In this document: piece after piece, positions 1-8,504 of the stretch
Position numbering within the stretch: the first letter of the stretch is position 1
How the letters are laid out: every line of letters begins with the position of its first letter
Assembly (NCBI GenBank): GCA_023391875.1
Contig: JAEWAB010000006.1
Span: 62,001-126,000 of the forward strand
From: Bacillota bacterium
GTDB taxonomy: Bacteria; Bacillota; Clostridia; Oscillospirales; Ruminococcaceae
DNA: 64,000 nucleotides
Reading direction: 5' to 3'
Position numbers and translations under genes: made by a program
Notes under the pieces: generated by a model
Database searches by the model: none
What the model saw: only the letters and a program-made list of their open reading frames with translations
What the model was told of the DNA's origin: nothing

Positions 1-659
1 CAGTTTGTCTTGCGGTTGATGTTATTGCGAAGGTCTTTAATAATCTTAATGTCCATCAGTTCAAGGGTAAAGCGCGAGGCGCCCATGTAGGTAATCATAT
101 CCTCAATCACGCTGCTGTCCTTCACATACAGCACATAGCTGCCCTTGCGCACTGACGTTTTCAAGGTAAACCCGGCATCCTCTATGAGCAGCTGAAGATT
201 ATTGCTAAGGGTAAAACGCTGCACCACAAACTCTAACCGGTAGGCCTTATTGGGGTCGCTTACATACCCGCACGCCAAAAAGGCCCCGCGGATAAAATAG
301 CAGATATCCTCCGGCGACTCGATATTGGCCATGTTTACTTTGAGTGCAATTTCACTGAGCCCGTGGGAGAAATAGTCCATGACACTCTGCCGGTCATGCT
401 CACTTGTTATCGACACCGAGAAGGCCTTCGCTGTTCTGCCCGATTCTCTCAGCCTCACTTCAACGCCGCACAGCTCGCTGAGCAGGCTTTGGTACAGTGA
501 CGCAACGCATTCATAATCCGTTTGAATCGCCATACCCTCGGCGCTAAAACTGCGTGAAAAGAGCATCAACCCATAAAGCAAGGCTTTCTTACCGGCTGGG
601 GGTATTTTAACAGTCCCGCATAACTCGGCTTTGAGCTTATACCCGTATGTATCTGCCAT
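1..659 (-). CDS. whiA: WhiA, sporulation/cell-division regulator, 3' end cut by window edge
   Basis: The reverse strand is open from an ATG at 659 to the window edge, giving about 219 residues of the N-terminal and central part. The translation begins MADTYGYKLKAELCG and ends near IKDLRNNINRKT, which matches the WhiA segment that precedes the C-terminal helix-turn-helix. WhiA joins a LAGLIDADG homing-endonuclease-like fold to an HTH and acts in Gram-positive cell division and chromosome segregation. The HTH part lies outside the window. It follows rapZ on the same strand after 68 bases, so it is probably co-transcribed. The yvcK gene that usually sits between rapZ and whiA is not present. Confidence 0.87.
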   Translation of the reverse strand, partial: MADTYGYKLKAELCGTVKIPPAGKKALLYGLMLFSRSFSAEGMAIQTDYECVASLYQSLLSELCGVEVRLRESGRTAKAFSVSITSEHDRQSVMDYFSHGLSEIALKVNMANIESPEDICYFIRGAFLACGYVSDPNKAYRLEFVVQRFTLSNNLQLLIEDAGFTLKTSVRKGSYVLYVKDSSVIEDMITYMGASRFTLELMDIKIIKDLRNNINRKTN

Positions 660-727
660 ACCGTAACAAAACCCCGTTTCAGCTAAGATAGTGCCTACCG
701 TTCACCACGCGGCAACACAGTCGGCAC

Positions 728-1591
728 TTAACGGTCTTTGGTAATGTCGCGGTGGTTGGCGGTGGCATGTACATTTTTTCCATTGAGATATAGTGAAAGC
801 TCCTGTACAAACGTTACGGAGCGGTGCTTGCCGCCCGTGCAGCCGATAGCCACTACCAGCTGGCTTTTACCCTCGTTGGTGTAAAGCGGAAGCGTAAAAT
901 CTAAAAATTCCTTGATTTTTTGTAGTAACGTCCGAGCTTCCTCAAAGCCGAGTACAAAGTCGCGCACCTCTTTGTCCAGCCCGGATTTATGCTTTAGCTC
1001 ATCATAATAAAACGGGTTGGGCAGGCAGCGAACGTCAAACACCAAATCGGCTTCACTTGGCAGACCGTATTTAAACCCGAACGACATGCAGTTAACCATG
1101 ATGCCGTTGGATTTTTCGTCTAAAAATATCGCCGAAAGACGTTCCTTCAGCTGCGCGGGCGAAAGGATAGAGGTATCGATGGTGTAATCCGCCATCCCCT
1201 TAATCTGCTTGAGCATCACGCGCTCAACAGCAATCGCGTTTTCCACCGAGGCGTTATCGTTGTCCACCAAGGGGTGCTTGCGCCTCGTCTCTTTATAGCG
1301 CCTTATCAGCACATCGTCGCGGCAATCCAGAAACAGAATCTTATACTGATAACCGCTTTTCTTCATCTCCGCGAGGCTATCCACCAGCCCGCTGAACATA
1401 TTGCCCCCGCGAATGTCGGTAACCACCGCTATCTTGTTAATCTTCCCGTCCGGCTGAGAGCACAGCTCCGCAAACTTAGGAATCAGTATGGGCGGCATGT
1501 TATCGGCACAAAAAAAGCCGATATCCTCCAGCACATTGATGGCTCTTGTTTTTCCCGCACCCGAAAGGCCGGTTATAATAACGAGCTGCAT
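728..1591 (-). CDS. rapZ: RapZ/YvcJ family nucleotide-binding protein
   Basis: About 287 residues, the usual family length. A P-loop (GLSGAGKT, residues 8-15) follows the start directly, and the C-terminal half carries the conserved GCTGGKHRSV segment. RapZ/YvcJ proteins bind nucleotides; the E. coli member is an RNA-binding adaptor that controls glmS through small RNAs, and Firmicute members affect competence and cell-envelope regulation. I chose ATG 1591 because it places the P-loop as in relatives; a GTG at 1600 is in frame. It lies between murB and whiA on the same strand with short gaps. Family assignment is secure; the role here is inferred. Confidence 0.92.
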   Translation of the reverse strand: MQLVIITGLSGAGKTRAINVLEDIGFFCADNMPPILIPKFAELCSQPDGKINKIAVVTDIRGGNMFSGLVDSLAEMKKSGYQYKILFLDCRDDVLIRRYKETRRKHPLVDNDNASVENAIAVERVMLKQIKGMADYTIDTSILSPAQLKERLSAIFLDEKSNGIMVNCMSFGFKYGLPSEADLVFDVRCLPNPFYYDELKHKSGLDKEVRDFVLGFEEARTLLQKIKEFLDFTLPLYTNEGKSQLVVAIGCTGGKHRSVTFVQELSLYLNGKNVHATANHRDITKDR

Positions 1592-1617
1592 TTTTCTCAC
1601 ATCCCCTTTTAAGCCGC

Positions 1618-2529
1618 TCAGTTGCAGCTGAAAAAACGTATCTCACACTCCAGGGTTACCCCGGTCTGGCGAAAAACTTCCTCCTTAATCATATCAATCA
1701 ACCTCATTACATCATCACAGGTAGCGTCGCCGGTATTGATGACGAAACCGGAATGCTTCGTGCTCACCATAGCGCCGCCTACCGTCCGGCCTTTAAGCCC
1801 GCACTGCTCAATCAGTGCCCCGGCGAAATGTCCTTCCGGGCGCTTAAAGGTACTGCCCGCACTGCCATATTCCAGCGGCTGCTTTGCTTTGCGCCGGCTG
1901 AGTAGTTCATCCATGCAGGCGCGTATGTCCTCCTGAGGAGCGGGCTTTAGCCGCACCTTCAGGCTGGTAATGCAGTAGTTTTTACCGCTGTATATACTTT
2001 TTCGGTAGCCAAGCTCAAGCGCTTGCCCGCTGAATGACCCAATAGCGCCCTGCTCGTCAATGTGGCTGCAGGAGAGTAATACGTCCCGCATCTCGCCGCC
2101 GTAGGCGCCCGCATTCATGTAGGCGGCTCCCCCCGCGCTGCCGGGGATGCCCCACGCGAACTCCAGCCCGGAAAGGCCTTCTCGATACGCTGTATAGCAA
2201 AGCTGCGCAAGCGGGGTACCCGCCTTGCACTCAAGCATATCTCCGCTGCGCGCAACACCCGAAAATCGGTGGCCGATGTGCAGTACCGCACCGCGGATAC
2301 CACAATCCCCCACCAAAATATTGGAGCCTTTGCCCAAAACGCAATAAGATATTTCATGCGTTTGAAAATAAGTAAGTAACGAGACAATCTGAGCCTCATC
2401 ATTCGGCGAGATAAAGATATCGGCAGGCCCGCCGATTCTAAAAGTAGAATGCTGCGACATCGGCTCGTCGGTTATCACATGGCAATTTAATGTGTCGCAA
2501 AAGCTTTTGAGCATATCAATCGAATCCAT
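1618..2529 (-). CDS. murB: UDP-N-acetylenolpyruvoylglucosamine reductase MurB
   Basis: About 303 residues. MurB uses FAD and NADPH to reduce UDP-GlcNAc-enolpyruvate to UDP-MurNAc, the second committed step of peptidoglycan synthesis. Seen here: the FAD-binding segment with STFRIGGPAD and GKGSNILVGD, GLEFAWGIPGSAGGAAYMNAG, and the catalytic-region motif GSTFKRP. A longer open frame runs to 2643, but ATG 2529 has a GAGGGTG ribosome site just upstream and removes the overlap with the glucokinase gene. It sits in the hprK-to-whiA run, linking sugar sensing with wall synthesis. Confidence 0.95.
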   Translation of the reverse strand: MDSIDMLKSFCDTLNCHVITDEPMSQHSTFRIGGPADIFISPNDEAQIVSLLTYFQTHEISYCVLGKGSNILVGDCGIRGAVLHIGHRFSGVARSGDMLECKAGTPLAQLCYTAYREGLSGLEFAWGIPGSAGGAAYMNAGAYGGEMRDVLLSCSHIDEQGAIGSFSGQALELGYRKSIYSGKNYCITSLKVRLKPAPQEDIRACMDELLSRRKAKQPLEYGSAGSTFKRPEGHFAGALIEQCGLKGRTVGGAMVSTKHSGFVINTGDATCDDVMRLIDMIKEEVFRQTGVTLECEIRFFSCN

Positions 2530-2573
2530 CAGGCAATCACCCTCAATTTCATTTGCACCATTATAAAACAAAT

Positions 2574-3533
2574 TTATGCGTAAAGATTGCCTAAAAATGC
2601 TGCTCCTATAATTCCCGCATCGTTGCCAAGCTGCGCAATGCAAAGTTCCGTGCTCTTTTGGGCATATTTAGAAAACGACTCGCGTTTTATCTGTTCACGC
2701 AGAGGCTTTAAAAGCGCCTCGCCTTCCTTCGAGATGCCGCCGCCAAAAAAAAGAATCTCCGGCTGAAAGATGTTTACCATATTCACAATTCCACAGCCGA
2801 GGTAGCTTACATAGGTGTCGACAATCTCCTGACCGCCCTCAATGCCTGCCCGCATCGCTTGAAACGCCGTGCGGCCGCTCACCTTTGTGATGTCGCCGTC
2901 CAACATTTTGAGCATTTCGCTATCAGGGTGCTTTACGAGGTATTCTTTGGTCATACCAATAAGCCCGGCAGCGGAGGAGTATGCTTCAAAGCAGCCCTTT
3001 CTGCCGCAGGTGCAAAGCTTGCCGTCGTATACTATAACAGTATGCCCAAGTTCGGCACCCGCATAGTTGAAACCGGAATAAATCTTTCCATCAATAATAA
3101 CGCCGCCGCCTACACCCGTACCGAGCGTAATGCCGATTACATTGCGGCGGCCTTTGGCTGCGCCCGCAAGCGCCTCGCCGTAAACCGCGGCATTTGCGTC
3201 GTTTTCCATGTAGGCCTTTTTGCCCAGCCGATCTTCTATCAACTGTATCATAGGTACATGATGAAACTGCAGGTTGTTCGAATATTCAATCTCGTGCGTT
3301 TCTTGATTTACGGTTCCCGGGGTACCGATACCCACCCATTCCACCTGACTGATATTTACACCCGCATCCTGCAACGCCATCTTGGCAGCTACTGCCATAT
3401 CGTCGGCAACCAGCTCCGCGGCGCGGGGAGGAGCGGTTTTCAGCTTGCCCCTGCCGATAATGTGATAGCATTCGTCTACTACTCCCACCGCGATATTGGT
3501 GCCGCCGAGATCAATACCTACATAGTACTTCAT
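2574..3533 (-). CDS. glcK: ROK family glucokinase
   Basis: 319 residues. It starts with the ATP-binding motif MKYYVGIDLGGTNIAVG and has the ROK zinc motif CTCGRKGCFEAYSSAAGL, with glucose-binding residues in MENDANAAVYGEA and GAELGHTV. These are hallmarks of Firmicute ROK glucokinases that phosphorylate glucose to glucose-6-phosphate in the cytoplasm. There is no N-terminal helix-turn-helix, so this is an enzyme and not a ROK repressor. It lies downstream of hprK and the PHP protein, fitting a role in carbon-flux control. Substrate could be another hexose or N-acetylated sugar, but glucose is most likely. Confidence 0.92.
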   Translation of the reverse strand: MKYYVGIDLGGTNIAVGVVDECYHIIGRGKLKTAPPRAAELVADDMAVAAKMALQDAGVNISQVEWVGIGTPGTVNQETHEIEYSNNLQFHHVPMIQLIEDRLGKKAYMENDANAAVYGEALAGAAKGRRNVIGITLGTGVGGGVIIDGKIYSGFNYAGAELGHTVIVYDGKLCTCGRKGCFEAYSSAAGLIGMTKEYLVKHPDSEMLKMLDGDITKVSGRTAFQAMRAGIEGGQEIVDTYVSYLGCGIVNMVNIFQPEILFFGGGISKEGEALLKPLREQIKRESFSKYAQKSTELCIAQLGNDAGIIGAAFLGNLYA

Positions 3534-3571
3534 AGTTATTCCATCTTTCTACAAAGTATTTGTTGCAAGAA

Positions 3572-4309
3572 TTATTCTACAGTTATACCGCAATATCTCT
3601 CGAGTGTCTCATAAAACCGCTCTTTGTCAATATTCAAGACCAGTTTTTCGGGGAAGTCTATTTCATCCAGCAGATCGAGTGACGGCTGCACTCTGCCGAT
3701 TTCCAAGGCAAAATGCGCGTCGGCGCTCACCACCACGGGAACCTCATACTTTTTGCACAGCCGCGCAATCTCGGCGCAGTTCTTTGAGGCGCCTTTTCTC
3801 ACCTTAAAGGAATGGGCGTTAATCTCAACAATCTTATCGTATTCCTTAAATGCCTTTATACCCTGCTCATAATCAAAGCGGAAGGCCTCGGTGCCGCAGT
3901 GCCCGATTACCTTAACATGCGGGTTTTGGGCGGCTCCGATATAAGCCTTGGTATAGTCTGCTACCGTCGCGTTCTCTCCGAGGGGGTAGTGAAACGAAGC
4001 AATCACCCACTCCAGACGTTTGAGCGTATTTTCGGTTAAATCAAGCCCGCCTTCCGGGGTAACAATATCCGCCTCCGCGCCGCGCAGAATGAGTATATCC
4101 TCTATCACACGGTCGAGGCTGATAAGGTTGTCAAAGAACCAGAAGTAGGGCCCGTCCGGCATCTGGGGGCAGTGTTCGGTAATGGCAAGTGCGCTCATGC
4201 CGTAGCGCTTCGCGTACTGTATATTCTCAAGCAAGGTGCTATAGGCGTGGTTAGTTGCCACGGTGTGGCAATGGGTTTCGGCTATGGATTTTGCATCTTT
4301 AAGTTTCAA
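3572..4309 (-). CDS. PHP-domain phosphoesterase (YcdX/histidinol-phosphatase type)
   Basis: About 245 residues from a TTG start at 4309. It shows PHP-family metal-binding motifs: ETHCHT near the N-terminus, LAITEHCP, RGAEADI, IASFHYP, IGHCG, and SADAHFALEIG near the end. PHP proteins of this size are metal-dependent phosphoesterases; the substrate cannot be told from sequence. The TTG is chosen because GGAGG lies seven bases upstream and because an upstream ATG (4360) would run into hprK. The gene sits between hprK and glucokinase, as in other clostridial hprK clusters. Confidence 0.82.
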   Translation of the reverse strand: MKLKDAKSIAETHCHTVATNHAYSTLLENIQYAKRYGMSALAITEHCPQMPDGPYFWFFDNLISLDRVIEDILILRGAEADIVTPEGGLDLTENTLKRLEWVIASFHYPLGENATVADYTKAYIGAAQNPHVKVIGHCGTEAFRFDYEQGIKAFKEYDKIVEINAHSFKVRKGASKNCAEIARLCKKYEVPVVVSADAHFALEIGRVQPSLDLLDEIDFPEKLVLNIDKERFYETLERYCGITVE

Positions 4310-4344
4310 ACCGGTGCCTCCAAAGGATATTGTAGGGGGATGAT

Positions 4345-5307
4345 TTAATAAGCATTCCAATCGGTATCGGCGCTGGAATTATCCGAAGGTGCCATACCCA
4401 GCTTCTCCAGCAGTTCCCTCGCCGCGTTGTAACCCATCTTTTTCTGGCGGTTGTTCATTGCCGCAACTTCGATGATGATGGCGAGGTTGCGCCCCGGCTT
4501 TACAGGAATGGTGAGCGAGGGTAGCTCGATGCCTAAAATCTCGGTAAACTCATTGTCCATACCCATGCGGTCGTAAACCTTGTTCTGGTCCCACAGCTCT
4601 AGCTGGATGATCATGTCCACCTTTTCGGTTACCTTTACCGAGCCCATACCGAAGATGCGTCGGGCATTGATGATACCGATGCCGCGAAGCTCTAAAAAGT
4701 GACGGATGTTTTCGGGCGCGGTGCCCACCAACGTTTTGTTGGATACCTTTCTCAATTCCACCGCGTCGTCGGCAATCAGGCGGTGGCCGCGCTTCACGAG
4801 CTCAATGGCCGTTTCGCTTTTACCAACGCCGCTTTCACCCAAAAGCAGAATACCTTCGCCGTAAACCTCTACCAATACGCCATGACGCGTGATTCTGGGC
4901 GCCAGCTCGACATTGAGCTTGGAGATAAGCCCGGATAAGAACGAAGAGGTAGACTCGCTGGTTCTTAACACCGGCACGGCGAATTCCTTTGCAAAGTCAT
5001 ACATCTCCGGGAAGATTTCCAGGCCTCTGGCCACGATTACCGTGGCCGGTTTTTCAGAGAAAAACTTCTTTAAGCTCTCCCTTCTGGCGTCCTCAGGGAG
5101 GGTTGACAGGTAGGCGCACTCTGCCTTGCCCATTATCTGAATGCGCTGGCTGTCGAAAAACTCGTGAAACCCTGTAAAATACAGCCCGGGGCGGTTAACC
5201 TCGCTGCTGGATATCAAAATTTGAGAAGGCTCCACGGGAAGATAGATGGTTTCCAGCTTAAATTCATCTATCAGCTTTATCAGCGCAACCGTAAATATCG
5301 TCGACAT
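4345..5307 (-). CDS. hprK: HPr kinase/phosphorylase
   Basis: About 320 residues. HprK phosphorylates and dephosphorylates Ser-46 of HPr and so drives carbon catabolite repression with CcpA. Seen: Walker A GESGVGKS (about residues 157-164), the following RGHRLIADD segment, and the signature ELRGIGIINARRIFG. ATG 5307 is chosen with GGTGG five bases upstream; an in-frame GTG at 5319 would put the GGAGA site too close. It heads a minus-strand run through PHP, glucokinase, murB, rapZ and whiA. A consensus-like promoter lies about 170 bases upstream, so the transcript has a long leader. Confidence 0.95.
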   Translation of the reverse strand: MSTIFTVALIKLIDEFKLETIYLPVEPSQILISSSEVNRPGLYFTGFHEFFDSQRIQIMGKAECAYLSTLPEDARRESLKKFFSEKPATVIVARGLEIFPEMYDFAKEFAVPVLRTSESTSSFLSGLISKLNVELAPRITRHGVLVEVYGEGILLLGESGVGKSETAIELVKRGHRLIADDAVELRKVSNKTLVGTAPENIRHFLELRGIGIINARRIFGMGSVKVTEKVDMIIQLELWDQNKVYDRMGMDNEFTEILGIELPSLTIPVKPGRNLAIIIEVAAMNNRQKKMGYNAARELLEKLGMAPSDNSSADTDWNAY

Positions 5308-5624
5308 CTTGTCCACCACTTCTCCGACAAATAGAGTGAATTGCTGCCAAAACCGCTGTCGGCCGGTTAAAGCAAGGAACGAATAAGGAATATAACTATT
5401 TTGTAGAATCGATACGCCGGTGTATCGATTAAAACCGGGTCAACCACGCACATTTTGCCTAAAAGTACAAATACTATTCTATAATTATAACGTAAGCGTA
5501 CCATTCTTTCAAATAATTTTTTAGAAAAGGCATGAATTCTATCTAAACTACACAGGATTAAATGTGCTGAAAAATTAACATAAATATGTTATAATTATTA
5601 TCGTGTTGTTTATAGGCGTTGTAA
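5308..5624. other. Divergent intergenic region between hprK and the glycosyltransferase
   Basis: AT-rich region holding the hprK promoter and leader. A TATAAT-like hexamer near 5589 on the plus strand may belong to the glycosyltransferase promoter, but I could not pair it with a good -35. The distal part (from 5625) is occupied by a hairpin repeat, described separately. No gene seen. Confidence 0.6.
5484..5512 (-). promoter_or_regulatory. Sigma-A-type promoter for the hprK run
   Basis: Read on the minus strand, TTGAAA (5507-5512) is followed after exactly 17 bases by TATAAT (5484-5489). Transcription would start near 5477 and reach hprK through a leader of about 170 bases. No factor-binding site was recognised in the leader. 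Confidence 0.7.
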
Positions 5625-5724
5625 TACTAATTCCAATAAGAAATAAACCGTAAAAATTCTTCACAAAAGGCATAAATGGGGCCTAATGCTCGAATTTTTT
5701 CTATATTTCTAATTGAAATAAGTA
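5625..5724 (+). repeat. MITE-like palindromic element, copy 1
   Basis: A 100-bp element with 21-bp terminal inverted repeats (left arm 5625-5645, right arm 5704-5724) that match at 18 of 21 positions. The ends read TA-CTAATTCC and AATAAG-TA, as if a TA dinucleotide target had been duplicated. The interior is also partly self-complementary, so the whole element can fold into one long hairpin. Two further copies lie at 20603 and 49053. No transposase is encoded. It lies upstream of the GT4 glycosyltransferase gene. Confidence 0.85.
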
Positions 5725-5780
5725 TAAACAAAAAATCAAGCCCTTTAGGAAATCACGATTAACATTAAGGAGCGTAACCA

Positions 5781-7025
5781 ATGAAGATTGCTATCTTTGC
5801 GGAAACCTATCTTCCCTACCTAAACGGAGTGGTGACGCATATCTGCGTATTAAAAAGCGGGCTGGAAAAACTGGGGCACGAGGTACTGATTGTTACGGCA
5901 GACGCTCATGCACGGCACCATTATATCGAAAACGGCGTACTGCACTGCCCGGCTATTACCTCGAAACGTGTCTACGGCTACGGTCTGGCCTCGCCGTTAA
6001 GTCAGCGGCGCTTAAACATGATTTTAAACTTTAACCCCGATATCATACATGTACAAACTGAATTCGGCGTGGGGCTCTCCGGCATAATGATTGCGAAGTT
6101 CTTAGGTATTCCGCTGGTGTATACCCTGCACACCATGTATGACGATTACATCTATTATATCGCTCCCAGCAAGCTGGTACCGCTGGTAAAAAAGCTTTCG
6201 CATGGGTACGCGAAGATTATTGCCGGTTCCGTAAACGCCATTACCGGCCCTTCGGTGAAGATTCAGGAGTATTTTAGGTCTCACGGTATTAAAAAGCAGG
6301 TTAATATTATTCCGAACACCGTAGAAATTGAGAAGTTTGACCCCAATAACTTCACGGCGGAGCAGAGAAGCGAGCTGAGAAAGCGCTACGGTATTCCCGA
6401 TAGCAGTATGGTAGCCATCTTCGTGGGCCGGCTCGGCAAAGAAAAGAGCATTGACGTGCTGCTGGACTATTGGTCGCAGGGCATCAAGCCGGAGGATGGC
6501 CTTCACCTGCTTATCGTCGGCGGCGGGCCGGACAGCGAAAGCCTGCGCGAGTATGCCGCAAGCCTTGGCCTTGATTCGATGGTTACCTTTACAGGACCGA
6601 TCCCCCATGAAGAGGTTGCGGCTTATTACGCGATCTCCGACGTCTTTGTAACGGCCTCCTTGTCGGAGGTGTATTCCATCTCGATGCTCGAAAGTATGGC
6701 CTCCGGCCTGCCGGTACTGCAGCGGTTTGATGAATTAAACTCCAGCCAGATTCAAGCCGGTAAAAACGGCTTCTTCTTTAACGATGCCTTGGAGATGGCC
6801 TCCGTGCTCAAGGTTCTTAAGCGCGAGAGCCCCGAAGACATGAAGAAGATGAAGGAGGTTGTAATCAACTCGGTGAAGGATTCCGGCGCCGAGTCGCTGG
6901 CCAAGAGCCTCTTAGAGATTTATACCGAGTATACGGAAAAGAAGAAATACAAAAAAGCCACCCACAGGCGCGATACCTTTAACAATACCAAGATCAAGCT
7001 GAAAAGGCTTCACCGTGTAAAATAG
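5781..7025 (+). CDS. GT4 family glycosyltransferase, probably glycolipid-forming
   Basis: 414 residues with a two-domain GT-B fold. The N-terminus MKIAIFAETYLPYLNGVVTH is typical of GT4 diacylglycerol glucosyltransferase relatives, followed by the lipid/acceptor side (TEFGVGLSG, YTLHTMYDDY). The C-terminal domain carries VGRLGKEKS, GGGP and the donor-binding EVYSISMLESMASG with the EX7E-type pattern. A basic tail (KKYKKATHRR...KIKLKRLHRVK) suggests association with acidic membranes. The ATG has AAGGAG 8-9 bases upstream. Likely product is a mono-glycosylated diacylglycerol or related envelope glycan; the sugar cannot be told. The next gene follows after 30 bases. Confidence 0.82.
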   Translation: MKIAIFAETYLPYLNGVVTHICVLKSGLEKLGHEVLIVTADAHARHHYIENGVLHCPAITSKRVYGYGLASPLSQRRLNMILNFNPDIIHVQTEFGVGLSGIMIAKFLGIPLVYTLHTMYDDYIYYIAPSKLVPLVKKLSHGYAKIIAGSVNAITGPSVKIQEYFRSHGIKKQVNIIPNTVEIEKFDPNNFTAEQRSELRKRYGIPDSSMVAIFVGRLGKEKSIDVLLDYWSQGIKPEDGLHLLIVGGGPDSESLREYAASLGLDSMVTFTGPIPHEEVAAYYAISDVFVTASLSEVYSISMLESMASGLPVLQRFDELNSSQIQAGKNGFFFNDALEMASVLKVLKRESPEDMKKMKEVVINSVKDSGAESLAKSLLEIYTEYTEKKKYKKATHRRDTFNNTKIKLKRLHRVK

Positions 7026-7055
7026 CTGCTGAATAAGTCGGAAACGGAGCAAACC

Positions 7056-8444
7056 ATGACCATAAAAAAGCATTATGATATTGCCATCATTGGCGGAGGC
7101 ATCGGTGGGCTGATGACAGCCTACCGTCTGTGTGAAAAGTCCCCCTCGCTTTCTGTGTGCATCTTGGAAAAGGGGCATGATATCGGCAAGCGCACCTGCC
7201 CCATCGTTACAAAAAAGGCGGATCACTGCATACACTGCTCCTCTTGCGCTATCATGGAGGGCATGGCGGGAGCGGGCGCCTTTTCGGACGGTAAATATGT
7301 GATCTCCACCGAATACGGTGGCTGGCTTACCGATTTCTTGCCCGCTTCTACCGTTATCAACTACATTGAGCAGGCGGACAGTATCCTCGTAAACTTCGGT
7401 GCCACCACCGAGCGTTTTATGCCGGATAATGAACTCAAAAAGCTTTGCCTGCAGCATGACCTGCACATGAGCCAGGCCCAGCTCAAGCACCTGGGTACCG
7501 ACTCTAATTTCGATACGATGTGCCATATGATCGATTCGCTGCGGGACCGGTGCGACATTATTACCGACACCGAGGTTACCGATGTGGATACCAAGGCAAG
7601 CACCGTATTTTATAAGAACGGGTCGGCTGAAAACAATCTTACCGCCGGCACCATCATCTTCGCGGTGGGGCGTGCGGGCAGCCGATTCTTCTCAAGATGG
7701 TGCGGGCAGAATAACATCCCCCTTGCCAACAATCAGGTGGATATCGGCGTACGCGTGGAACTGCCCTCTATGATTTGGGAGCATTTTTCGCAGAAGATCT
7801 ATGAGCCGAAGATCTGGTACCGCAGCAAAAGCTACGGCGATATTACGCGGATGTTCTGCTTTAATGAGCGCGGGCATGTGGTTACCGAGAATACCGACGG
7901 CGTACTTACCGTAAACGGGCACTCCTTCCGCAAGGCCGAGCGCAAGACCGCCAACTCCAACTTTGCGCTGCTGACCACCATTCGGTTTACTCAGCCATTC
8001 AAGTACCCCATTGAATACGCGCGGCATGTGGCTAGCCTAGCGAACCTTATCAGCGGCGGCAGCGTACTGGTACAGCGACTCGGCGATCTTGAAATCGGCC
8101 GCAGAACCGATGAAAAACGCTTAAGCCAGTCCACCACGGTTCCCACCTTAAAAGCGGTTGCGGGTGACTTAAGCCTATGCCTTCCCAAGCGGCAGATTGA
8201 CAATATTGTGGAGACCCTGCATGCGCTCGATAAGATTGCCCCCGGTACCGCCAACTACGATACCCTGCTCTACGGCGTCGAGTGCAAATACTACTCGGCG
8301 CGCCCGGAGTGTGAGAACTTCCGGTTAAAGGATTACGAGAATATTTATGCTATCGGCGACGGCGCGGGCTTTACGCGGTCATTATCGCAGGCGGCCGCAA
8401 ACGGACTGTATGTCGCAGATTCACTGTTAAGCGAACTGAATTAA
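7056..8444 (+). CDS. FAD-dependent dehydrogenase with N-terminal Cys cluster
   Basis: 462 residues of the uncharacterised FAD-dependent dehydrogenase family (COG2509-like). The N-terminus holds a Rossmann dinucleotide motif (IIGGGIGG, residues 11-18), and the C-terminus has the closing FAD motif NIYAIGDGAGFTRSLSQAAANG. Four cysteines at about 48, 58, 61 and 64 (CPIV...CIHCSSC), just after the Rossmann region, could bind a metal or cluster or act in redox chemistry. The substrate is unknown. It follows the glycosyltransferase by 30 bases and is closed by a hairpin terminator. Confidence 0.8.
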   Translation: MTIKKHYDIAIIGGGIGGLMTAYRLCEKSPSLSVCILEKGHDIGKRTCPIVTKKADHCIHCSSCAIMEGMAGAGAFSDGKYVISTEYGGWLTDFLPASTVINYIEQADSILVNFGATTERFMPDNELKKLCLQHDLHMSQAQLKHLGTDSNFDTMCHMIDSLRDRCDIITDTEVTDVDTKASTVFYKNGSAENNLTAGTIIFAVGRAGSRFFSRWCGQNNIPLANNQVDIGVRVELPSMIWEHFSQKIYEPKIWYRSKSYGDITRMFCFNERGHVVTENTDGVLTVNGHSFRKAERKTANSNFALLTTIRFTQPFKYPIEYARHVASLANLISGGSVLVQRLGDLEIGRRTDEKRLSQSTTVPTLKAVAGDLSLCLPKRQIDNIVETLHALDKIAPGTANYDTLLYGVECKYYSARPECENFRLKDYENIYAIGDGAGFTRSLSQAAANGLYVADSLLSELN

Positions 8445-8451
8445 GTATGAA

Positions 8452-8483
8452 AAGGCGTAACGATTTTGCCATCGTTACGCCTT
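8452..8483. terminator. Bidirectional hairpin terminator
   Basis: A perfect 13-bp inverted repeat (8452-8464 with 8471-8483, loop TTTGCC) lies between the convergent FAD-dehydrogenase and sigG genes, with short T/A tracts on both sides. Confidence 0.85.
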
Positions 8484-8504
8484 TGTACGTTTTATATACA
8501 GTGT

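Noticed and set aside
6102..7526. Minus-strand frames opposite the GT4 and FAD-dehydrogenase genes
   Set aside because: Shadow frames without motif, overlapping two well-supported plus-strand genes.
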